From Dechloromonas sp. ZY10 (GTDB lineage Bacteria; Pseudomonadota; Gammaproteobacteria; Burkholderiales; Rhodocyclaceae): a stretch of DNA of 64,000 bases. Position 1 is the first letter of the stretch; every line of letters begins with the position of its first letter. The notes below the pieces were generated by a model. The model was not told where the DNA came from and did no database searches. It saw nothing but the letters and a program-made list of their open reading frames with translations. The position numbers and the translations under genes were made by a program. Where the stretch lies: positions 2,527,501 to 2,591,500 of the forward strand of contig NZ_CP144212.1 in assembly GCF_041378895.1 (NCBI RefSeq), read 5' to 3'. This document shows, one piece after another, positions 57,192-64,000 of this stretch.

Positions 57192-58712
57192 TCAGGGACA
57201 AACCGCTGTTGTCGGCTCGTTGTCGCGGGTGACAACGCTGTTTTTCGCCAATGAGAAATAGGGATCACAGGCAGCGGCAGGCTTACCGGTACGCACCGTT
57301 AACTCGGCACTACCGGCCAGCGGCTGGCCGCTGACGTTGAGTGCCTGCAGACTGTAGCGGTAGCTGGTCTGGGCCTGCAAGCCGTTATCAACCCAACTGT
57401 TGACCGTGCCGGCAGCCAGGGTCGTCAGCGGCTGGCTGTCGCGGAGCAGGCGGTAACTTTGCGCCCCGGGCACGGGCGCCCAGGCCAGCGCAACCTGGCT
57501 GGCGGAAGCATCAACCAGCTGCAAGCGCAGTTCGCGCAGGGGCGCCACCGGTGGCGCGGACTTGGCTGCTGCAGCAATGCGCTTCACCATGTTCCAGACG
57601 CTGGCAATCTGCGCGCCATCGCGGGTTGCGTAGTAGCCGGTCATGTTCCAGCCGTAATCGTTGTAGCCCCACCAATCCCAGCAGCCTTGCGGATTGAAGG
57701 GCGTTGCCGGCGGCGCGACGGCGGCAACGGTTTGCGGATAGAGCACGACAATCCGGTTGGCGTCGGCCCATTCGTTGAAGCCGGCGTGCTCGACGAAGTC
57801 GCGGCCGATCAGCCCGGCCTGCTGCTGACAACCGTGAAAAGCCACGTGCAGGCGACAGGACTCGCCATCGGCGCAGGCTTTCGGAACATACAGGTAACCA
57901 CTGTCGGCCAGCGAAATCTTGAGCGGCGTCACCGGCTTGCCGCCTTGCTGAGTATAGGGCCGCTGGTCGAACTCGCGGATGCTGCCCGCTAGCGCCGAGG
58001 CGGCCGTGCGCTGCAAGGGGCCATAGAACAGCTGCAGGGCGGCGCCGGCAGCGTCGTAAGCCTGCTCCGGACGCGCCTCATCGCGGCAGCTGTTGATGAA
58101 TTTGCCGCCGGTGGTGGCACAGGGCTGACACGCCGCCTCGGCGCTACCGCAAGCGGCAGAAATCTGGGCATGTGCTGCCGGCGTCTCGTTCTTGTAAAAC
58201 ACCTGGGCGGCCGGCACGAATTCGCGGTACCACTTGTACAGCGCATCGCTGACTGGAGCTTTGACGATCCCGTCGTTGTAGCCATGAAACAGCCAGACCT
58301 TTTGCTGGGCCAGGCTTTCGAGTGGGTCGATCAACTGCCAGCCGGCCCAGCTGCGGGTCGAGGAGACCATATTGCGCATCTCGGCATCGCCAATCGGCTT
58401 GGCCGGATAACCTGGGTCGCCCTGCATGCAGCGAGCGATCACCCGGCTGACACTGGCCCCGGCCCAGGAATCCTTGCCGGCGCAAAAATACGGCCCGCCT
58501 GCTGTCGCTGCTACGCCGCGCACCTGCGCTGAATGCACCACCCCGAATTGCACGGCCATAAAGGCGCCCGAGGAAATTCCCGAAACGCTGGTCTGGCTCA
58601 GATCGACATTCAAGGCAGGCAGCGGAGTCGCCGCAGCCACTGCCAAGGATGCCGCCAGCAGCGGCAGCACCAGAGGAAAGCGCAAAGCACAGGATAAACG
58701 CGGCAGGGCCAT
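57192..58712 (-). CDS. Exported poly(3-hydroxybutyrate) depolymerase with fibronectin-like domain
   Basis: A 506-residue secreted esterase. A signal peptide (about 1-28, LVLPLLAASLAVAAA) is followed by an alpha/beta hydrolase domain with lipase box GISSG (nucleophile S47) and the typical ISSGAFMAVQFGVVHSAQV. LHVAFHGCQQQAGLIG is the oxyanion region. The C-terminal about 80 residues (ASQVALAWAPVPGAQSYRLL) look like a fibronectin type III or linker domain. It cleaves PHB or its oligomers to hydroxybutyrate, which enters metabolism as acetyl-CoA, fitting the neighbouring glyoxylate genes. Start at ATG 58712 precedes the signal peptide. Confidence 0.88.
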   Translation of the reverse strand: MALPRLSCALRFPLVLPLLAASLAVAAATPLPALNVDLSQTSVSGISSGAFMAVQFGVVHSAQVRGVAATAGGPYFCAGKDSWAGASVSRVIARCMQGDPGYPAKPIGDAEMRNMVSSTRSWAGWQLIDPLESLAQQKVWLFHGYNDGIVKAPVSDALYKWYREFVPAAQVFYKNETPAAHAQISAACGSAEAACQPCATTGGKFINSCRDEARPEQAYDAAGAALQLFYGPLQRTAASALAGSIREFDQRPYTQQGGKPVTPLKISLADSGYLYVPKACADGESCRLHVAFHGCQQQAGLIGRDFVEHAGFNEWADANRIVVLYPQTVAAVAPPATPFNPQGCWDWWGYNDYGWNMTGYYATRDGAQIASVWNMVKRIAAAAKSAPPVAPLRELRLQLVDASASQVALAWAPVPGAQSYRLLRDSQPLTTLAAGTVNSWVDNGLQAQTSYRYSLQALNVSGQPLAGSAELTVRTGKPAAACDPYFSLAKNSVVTRDNEPTTAVCP

Positions 58713-58887
58713 CGACGAACTCCCGAACACGAAGAAGGAGGCCGCAATTATCGCATCGTCAACCACCATTAATGCCATAAGCAACAAAATAAATTCCCTC
58801 GGGATTACCCGTCTTGCCCGAAAGAAGCGATGCCTGCAGACTGCACTCCCTGCCGGTTCATCTGCGGCTTACTCCCCTTTCCCGACC

Positions 58888-59826
58888 ATGGATCTACTCG
58901 TCGATATCGTTCTCAGGGCCGGCCGCTCGGCGGTCGAGCTATCTCTATTCATTCTGCTGCCGGTGATGGTCGTGATGCTGTCGCTGATGCGCCTGCTTGA
59001 AGCACGCGGCGCGCTCGACCGACTGGTGCTGCTGCTGACCCCCCTGCTGCGCCCCTTCGGCCTGACCGGCCTGGGCGTATTTGCCGCGCTGCAGATCAAT
59101 TTCGTCAGTTTCGCCGCGCCGATGGCGACCCTGACCATGATGGAACAACGCGGCGCTTCCGACCGCCACCTGGCGGCGACCCTGGCGATGGTCTTCGCCA
59201 TGGCTCAGGCTAACGCTGCCTTTCCGATGCTAACCATGGGCCTCGATTTCACGCTGACGCTGGTTTTCTCGCTGCTCGGCGGACTGGCGGCAGCGGCGGC
59301 GACCTACTACCTGTTCGGCCGGCAACTGTCGGCCACCGAAGAACCGTTTGACGAATCGCTCAGGCATCCGGTGGCCGAATCAGCCAAGGGCGTACTCGAC
59401 GTGATCAACCGCGCCGGTGCCGAAGCGTTCAAGATCGCTATCGGCGCGATCCCGATGCTGGTCTTGTCGCTGGTCGCGGTCACCGCCCTGAAGAAATTCG
59501 GCGCACTTGACCTGTTGACCGTAGTCATTGCACCGGCACTGCAGTGGCTGGGCATTGACCCGGTCTTGATCCTGCCCGCGCTGACCAAATACCTGGCTGG
59601 CGGCACCGCAATGATGGGGGTGGTCGACGAGATGCGGCGCGCCGGACAGATCGGTCCCCTGTTGCTCAATCAGAGTGCCGGCTTCCTGATCTCGCCGTTC
59701 GACCTGCCTGGCGTCGCCGTCCTGATCTCAGCGGGAGCGCGTGTCGCCCGAGTATGGAAGGCGGCCGCTCTCGGTGCCTGCTGCGGCATCCTGCTGCGGA
59801 CCATGGGGCACGCCCTGTTTGCCTGA
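58888..59826 (+). CDS. Nucleoside-recognition (gate) domain membrane protein, SpmA/YjiH-like
   Basis: A 312-residue protein with about eight membrane helices and two gate-type halves (LLTPLLRPFGLTGLGVFAAL and ALQWLGIDPVLILPALTKYL). The motif NFVSFAAPMATLTMMEQRGA and QSAGFLISPFDLPGVAVLIS resemble transporter gate domains of the nucleoside-recognition family. The substrate is not known. The start at ATG 58888 is at the first helix; the open frame to 58426 is inside the gene on the other strand. Confidence 0.8.
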   Translation: MDLLVDIVLRAGRSAVELSLFILLPVMVVMLSLMRLLEARGALDRLVLLLTPLLRPFGLTGLGVFAALQINFVSFAAPMATLTMMEQRGASDRHLAATLAMVFAMAQANAAFPMLTMGLDFTLTLVFSLLGGLAAAAATYYLFGRQLSATEEPFDESLRHPVAESAKGVLDVINRAGAEAFKIAIGAIPMLVLSLVAVTALKKFGALDLLTVVIAPALQWLGIDPVLILPALTKYLAGGTAMMGVVDEMRRAGQIGPLLLNQSAGFLISPFDLPGVAVLISAGARVARVWKAAALGACCGILLRTMGHALFA

Positions 59827-59952
59827 GGCAGCGGCGGAGAATTTGATCCAGCGCAAAAAGCCAAAGACTTTGAGACGCCCACCATTGAATTTGTTTGGCA
59901 TTGCGTCATAATCGCCGGGCTTCCCAAAAAACCAATTACAACGCGAGACATC

Positions 59953-61815
59953 GTGAAACTCCACGCCAAGGTCACCCTGTTTTTCATTGGCATCGCAGTT
60001 GGACTGCTGGCCGTTCTGGTCGCAATCAGCCTGTATGCCTTCCGCAGCTTCTCGATCGCTACCGCGACCGAACACATCCGCACCGCTGGCGAGATCGTCC
60101 GTGTGCACCTCACGGAATCGATGATCAATGGCGTCATTGACAAGCGCGAGCGCTTCCTGCATCGCCTGGTCGAGGTCCAGAGCCTGAAATCGGCACGGGT
60201 GATCCGTTCGCCGGAGGTCAGCAAGCAGTTTGGCAACGGACTGACCGTGGAAGCCGCAGCCGACGACATCGAAAAAACCGTACTGCAGGATGGCAAACCA
60301 CGCTTCGAAGTGATTGATGTCGAAAACGACACGGTCTTCCGCGGCACCATCCCCTACATCGCCACCTCGCTCGGTAATCCCAATTGCCTGCAGTGTCACC
60401 AGGTTCCCGAAGGCACCGTGCTCGGTGCCGTCAGCATGACCATGTCGCTCAGCGCGCTGAAGGAAAAGGCGTTGTTTACAGTGGCCGGGATTGCCACTGC
60501 CGTAACGCTCTTCGCACTGGGCCTGATCCTGTTGCTGCGCCGCCAGCTGAAACCGATCTCGGATACCGCCTGGGCCGTCGAGGAGGCTGTACAGCGCGCC
60601 CTGCGTGGCGACTTCAAGGCACACGTCGAAAAGAAAACCAACGATGAAATCGGTCAGATTGCGACCGACATGAACCGCCTGCTGACCTTCCTCGACGAAG
60701 GCCTGACCCGGATCGGCAGCAATGTTGCCAGACTGATCAACCGCACCCCGACGCCAGGAGAAAACCTGCTTACGGCCACCATCGACATGGTCGACGGCCT
60801 GACCAAGGCTGCGCACTTCAAGCAGGCGATCGAGGAAGACGAATCGAAGGACGAAATCTACGAACGCCTCTCGACCACGCTGAAAACCGAGTTTAGCCTC
60901 GGCGAGTATTCGATTTACGAGGTCCACCCGAACAAGCGCCAGATGCAGAGCGTAATGGTCGACGGCGAGACCGGAGGAAGCTGCCGCTGGTGCGATCCGC
61001 AGGTGCTGGTCCGCCCCGAGGCCTGCCGTGTTGCCCGCACCGGGCACGTGGTCGACGGTGTCTCGACACCGGACATCTGCTACTCCTTCCGCCCCCCGGC
61101 CGAGGCCGGCGAACGCCGCCACGTCTGCTTCCCGGTAATGCAGTCGGGCTCGGTCGGCAGCATCGTGCAATTGCTGACCACGCCGGAGCGTGCCGCCTGC
61201 CTCAGCAACAAGATTCCCTTCGTCAATGTCTATCTGCGCGAAACCGCACCGGTGCTCGAAACCAAGCGACTGATGGAGAGCCTGCGCGACTCGACCCTGC
61301 GCGACCCGATGACCGGCCTGCACAATCGCCGCTTCCTTGAGGAATATGTCGAGACCTTGGTCGCCAGCGTCCAGCGCAAGCGGGTGCACGCAACGATCAT
61401 GATGCTCGACCTCGACTACTTCAAGATGGTCAACGACACCTACGGCCACGATGCTGGTGATGCCGTACTCAAGGCCCTATCGAGCATTCTCCGCCAGGCG
61501 GTGCGTGCCTCCGACCTGGTTATCCGCTATGGCGGCGAGGAGTTCATGATCATCCTGCTCGACACCCAGGGCGAGGCAGCCGAAAAGGTCGCCGAGGGCA
61601 TCCGCCTGGCGGTCGAGAACATGAAGGTGCAGGTCACTGGCGTGGTTTTGCAAAAGACCATCTCGATCGGCCTGTCCGACTTCCCGACCGACAGCGACAC
61701 CTTCTGGCAAGCGGTCAAGTTTGCCGACATCGCCCTCTACCAGGCCAAATCAAGCGGTCGCAACCGGGTGATCCGCTTCAACACCAGCATGTGGTCGGAT
61801 CAGAAGGAATACTGA
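59953..61815 (+). CDS. Diguanylate cyclase with extracytoplasmic CxxCH motif, HAMP and Cys-rich sensor domain
   Basis: A 620-residue sensor. Membrane helix about 8-30; extracytoplasmic domain about 31-172 with CLQCH (C145, C148, H149), a haem c site; second helix about 173-196; HAMP; a cytoplasmic GAF-like domain about 285-430 with several Cys (SCRWCD, EACRVA, DICYSF, HVCFPV); and GGDEF with active motif GGEEF at residues 527-531. The start is GTG 59953 with weak upstream signal. Haem- or redox-dependent control of cyclic-di-GMP is inferred from the motifs. The sensor half resembles the histidine kinase at 1419-3284. Confidence 0.9.
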   Translation: MKLHAKVTLFFIGIAVGLLAVLVAISLYAFRSFSIATATEHIRTAGEIVRVHLTESMINGVIDKRERFLHRLVEVQSLKSARVIRSPEVSKQFGNGLTVEAAADDIEKTVLQDGKPRFEVIDVENDTVFRGTIPYIATSLGNPNCLQCHQVPEGTVLGAVSMTMSLSALKEKALFTVAGIATAVTLFALGLILLLRRQLKPISDTAWAVEEAVQRALRGDFKAHVEKKTNDEIGQIATDMNRLLTFLDEGLTRIGSNVARLINRTPTPGENLLTATIDMVDGLTKAAHFKQAIEEDESKDEIYERLSTTLKTEFSLGEYSIYEVHPNKRQMQSVMVDGETGGSCRWCDPQVLVRPEACRVARTGHVVDGVSTPDICYSFRPPAEAGERRHVCFPVMQSGSVGSIVQLLTTPERAACLSNKIPFVNVYLRETAPVLETKRLMESLRDSTLRDPMTGLHNRRFLEEYVETLVASVQRKRVHATIMMLDLDYFKMVNDTYGHDAGDAVLKALSSILRQAVRASDLVIRYGGEEFMIILLDTQGEAAEKVAEGIRLAVENMKVQVTGVVLQKTISIGLSDFPTDSDTFWQAVKFADIALYQAKSSGRNRVIRFNTSMWSDQKEY

Positions 61816-61859
61816 TCAGGAAACGGCCGCCGGCTGTTTTTCGGGTAGCATCCTGAATC

Positions 61860-61879
61860 GGGGCGGCCACAGCCGCCCC
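61860..61879. terminator. GC-rich hairpin between sensor genes
   Basis: GGGGCGGC and GCCGCCCC pair around a four-base CACA loop, 45 bases after the cyclase stop. The T content after it is low, so termination efficiency is uncertain. Confidence 0.5.
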
Positions 61880-61930
61880 GCTGTCTTTCGGCCACGCGGC
61901 GACTTGCCCCCTGAATTAGGGTAAGTACCA

Positions 61931-64000
61931 ATGGCTGCCTTAGCCGTCGCGGCCAAAAATCAGTCGATGTTTATTCGCCCCCCTACTTCCTTTCCCGGCA
62001 AGCCTTGGCTATGGCTTGCGCCGTATGTCGCAATCGGTGTCTTCGCGGTCGCGATGTTTGCCGTTACCGCCATGTTGCAATGGCGCGAACTCGACACAGC
62101 CCGCTCGGCGCTAGAAGCCGACATGCACTGGGCTGAACGCACTATTGAAAGCCGCTTGCACCAGCACCAGGATTTTCTCGGTGAACTTGGCCGCGAACAG
62201 GAATTCCGCCAACTCGACTACGAAGGTTTCCAGGTCAAGGCCGCGCGCTATGTGCGCGACAATCCGGACCTGCAAGCGATTGTCTGGGTCAATACAGAGG
62301 GCAAAGTCGAATGGGTCGCCCCCAACGAAGGCACCGATACCTTTGTTGGTGAGCAACTGGAGGGGCTTCGACTACATGCTCTGCAGGAGGCACTGCGCAT
62401 CCGGCGCGAACTGTATTCGCCTGATTACCCTGACGTGAGCCAGAAACGCGTCCACGATCTGGTCCTCCCGGTACAGCGCGCCAGTAGCGATCTCGGAGCC
62501 TTCATCGCAATGCAGTCGCTGGAAATGCTGCTGCGTACCTCGCTGCCGACCAGTTTCACCACCCGCTACAACCTGACGCTGGTCGACGCCGGCAACCGCG
62601 AACTGCTGAGCAACACCTCGGTCAAGCCGACCCAGCGCGAACTTTCCGGCACGATCAGCCTCGACCTGCCCAACAACCGGCTCGGCCTGAACATCGTCGC
62701 CTACCGCAGCGGCGGCCCATGGATTCAGTACCTGCCGGCGCTGATGATCGGGCTCCTGACCCTGATTGCGGCGGCCACCCTGGTCCAGTTGCGGCGCCAT
62801 GCGCAGCACCGGGCCGATGCCGAGGAAGAATTGCGAGCGGCCTATGCGTTCCGCCAGGCAATGTCGAATTCGCTGATTACCGGCATGCGCGCCATCGACC
62901 TGGAAGGCCGGATCACCTTCGTCAATGCCGCCTTCTGCCGGATGACCGGCTTCAATGAACGCGAACTGATCGGACTCAAGCCTCCGTACCCCTACTGGCC
63001 TCCGGAAGAGTTCGAGCAATTGCAACACAATATCGATACGGCGCTCGCCGGGCAGGCACCGGCCAGCGGCTACGAGATGCGGATCATGCGCAAGAACGGC
63101 GAACGTTTTGACGTGCGCCTCTATTTTTCGCCGCTGATCGACACCGCCGGCCGCCAGATCGGCTGGATGGCCTCGATGAATGACATCACCGAGCCCAAAC
63201 GCGCCCGCGTCGAACTGGAGCGGGCCCACGAGCGTTTCGTCACGGTAATCGACGGCCTTGATTCAGCGGTACATGTCGCCGATGTTGATAGTGGCGAAAT
63301 CCTCTTTGCCAACCGGGCCTTCCAGAACATCTTCGGTTACAACACCCTCGGGCGCGACTCGGCGTTGGTCACTGCGGCGTGTCGGCCGGCGCCGGACGCG
63401 CTGGAAACCGACCCCATGGTCTTGTCCACGGAACAACTGCCGCAAGATTTGTTCGATGGCGAAATCCAGCACGCCCTGTCGGGGCGCTGGTACCACGTGC
63501 ACGAACGGGTGATCCGCTGGGTCGATGGTCGCGCGGTACGGGTGCAGGTCGGAACCGACATCACCGAGCGCAAGCATATCGAGGAGGTCAATCTGCAGCA
63601 GCAGAAGCGCCTGGAACAGACCTCACGACTGATCACCATGGGTGAAATGGCCTCTTCGCTCGCCCACGAACTCAACCAGCCACTCTCGGCAATCGCCAAC
63701 TACTGCGCTGGCTGCATCAAGCGGATGCAAGGCGGCAACTACCGTTTTGAGGACCTGTTGCTGGCGATGCAGAAGGCCGCCGACCAGGCCGAGCGCGCCG
63801 GCAAGATCATCCGCCGGATGCGCGACATGGTAAAGAAAGGCGACCCCAAGCGCTTGCCCATTGCGCTGGCAGAAATTATCGACGAAGCACGTGCTTTTGC
63901 CGACATCGAGGCGCAGCGGAACAGCACCCAGATTCAGGTCGAAATGGCCGAGGACCTGCCGCGCATCGTGGTCGACCGGATCATGATCGAGCAGGTGCTG
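61931..64000 (+). CDS. FixL-like sensor histidine kinase, cut by the window end
   Basis: The first 690 residues of a kinase that continues past the window. Membrane helix about 27-50; periplasmic domain about 51-262 (DFLGELGREQEFRQLDYEG, AIVWVNTEGKVEWVAPNEGT); second helix about 264-285; two PAS domains about 300-425 and 430-560; HisKA with phospho-acceptor H579 in SSLAHELNQPLSAIANYC. The HELNQPL box is of the FixL/DctB type, whose partners are FixJ/TtrR-like regulators, likely encoded just outside. Start at ATG 61931; another ATG occurs twelve codons later. Confidence 0.88.
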   Translation, partial: MAALAVAAKNQSMFIRPPTSFPGKPWLWLAPYVAIGVFAVAMFAVTAMLQWRELDTARSALEADMHWAERTIESRLHQHQDFLGELGREQEFRQLDYEGFQVKAARYVRDNPDLQAIVWVNTEGKVEWVAPNEGTDTFVGEQLEGLRLHALQEALRIRRELYSPDYPDVSQKRVHDLVLPVQRASSDLGAFIAMQSLEMLLRTSLPTSFTTRYNLTLVDAGNRELLSNTSVKPTQRELSGTISLDLPNNRLGLNIVAYRSGGPWIQYLPALMIGLLTLIAAATLVQLRRHAQHRADAEEELRAAYAFRQAMSNSLITGMRAIDLEGRITFVNAAFCRMTGFNERELIGLKPPYPYWPPEEFEQLQHNIDTALAGQAPASGYEMRIMRKNGERFDVRLYFSPLIDTAGRQIGWMASMNDITEPKRARVELERAHERFVTVIDGLDSAVHVADVDSGEILFANRAFQNIFGYNTLGRDSALVTAACRPAPDALETDPMVLSTEQLPQDLFDGEIQHALSGRWYHVHERVIRWVDGRAVRVQVGTDITERKHIEEVNLQQQKRLEQTSRLITMGEMASSLAHELNQPLSAIANYCAGCIKRMQGGNYRFEDLLLAMQKAADQAERAGKIIRRMRDMVKKGDPKRLPIALAEIIDEARAFADIEAQRNSTQIQVEMAEDLPRIVVDRIMIEQVL

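Noticed and set aside
59728-61449. A 573-codon minus-strand frame opposite the nucleoside-gate and cyclase genes
   Set aside because: Spans the gap and two real genes on the other strand and has no recognisable motif.

Overview
The window is about 64 kb of GC-rich bacterial chromosome with tightly packed genes. Gene content and order (ilvBHC-pssA-leuA, rpsP-rimM-trmD-rplS, xseB-ispA-dxs, lptFG/pepA/holC/valS, clpSA, and a sigma factor followed by DUF3619 and DUF3106 genes) point to a betaproteobacterium, most likely Rhodocyclales of the Dechloromonas/Azonexus type. That placement is from remembered gene orders and protein families, not a database search. I see no rRNA, tRNA, CRISPR array, prophage or insertion sequence, so this is core chromosome rather than an island.

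Layout. 0.1-4.5 kb (minus): a STAS-like protein, a 3-mercaptopyruvate sulfurtransferase, a histidine kinase with a CxxCH haem motif, and a sigma-54 activator, packed as one apparent operon. 4.8-7.8 kb: a radical SAM/SPASM protein, a DMT exporter and a Rieske oxygenase. 8-14 kb: xseB-ispA-dxs (isoprenoid supply), folE2, an AraC regulator and a divergent fosmidomycin-resistance-type exporter. 14-16 kb: rpsP-rimM-trmD-rplS. 16-19.5 kb: a PilZ-like protein, a YihY membrane protein, wrbA and DUF2069. 19.6-25.3 kb: the branched-chain amino acid block with pssA. 25.4-27.3 kb: sigma factor, DUF3619, DUF3106, RDD. 27.4-35.4 kb: lptFG, pepA, holC, valS and two hypothetical genes. 35.6-39.7 kb: a pabB-pabC fusion, tusA-like, bepA-like and moaC. 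39.8-46.8 kb: a hybrid kinase, an orphan soxYZ pair, a cold shock gene, clpSA and rraA. 46.9-64 kb: glyoxylate-bypass genes aceA and aceB, well separated and interspersed with chemoreceptors, diguanylate cyclases, a LysR regulator, a PHB depolymerase, a nucleoside-gate-type membrane protein and an unfinished FixL-like kinase.

How the genes work together: isocitrate lyase and malate synthase make the glyoxylate bypass and share a 14-bp palindromic site upstream, so they look co-regulated although about 5 kb apart. PHB depolymerase would feed acetyl-CoA into that route. Two sensors (a histidine kinase and a diguanylate cyclase) carry CxxCH motifs in extracytoplasmic domains, suggesting haem- or redox-linked signalling. 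Sulfur handling recurs (sseA, tusA-like, soxYZ).

The most unusual structure is a repeated palindrome with invariant core ACGGTCGACCGT. It occurs seven times, always between genes. Three copies sit inside the stems of terminator-like hairpins whose outer arms differ from copy to copy while the core does not change. Near-copies occur inside a few genes.
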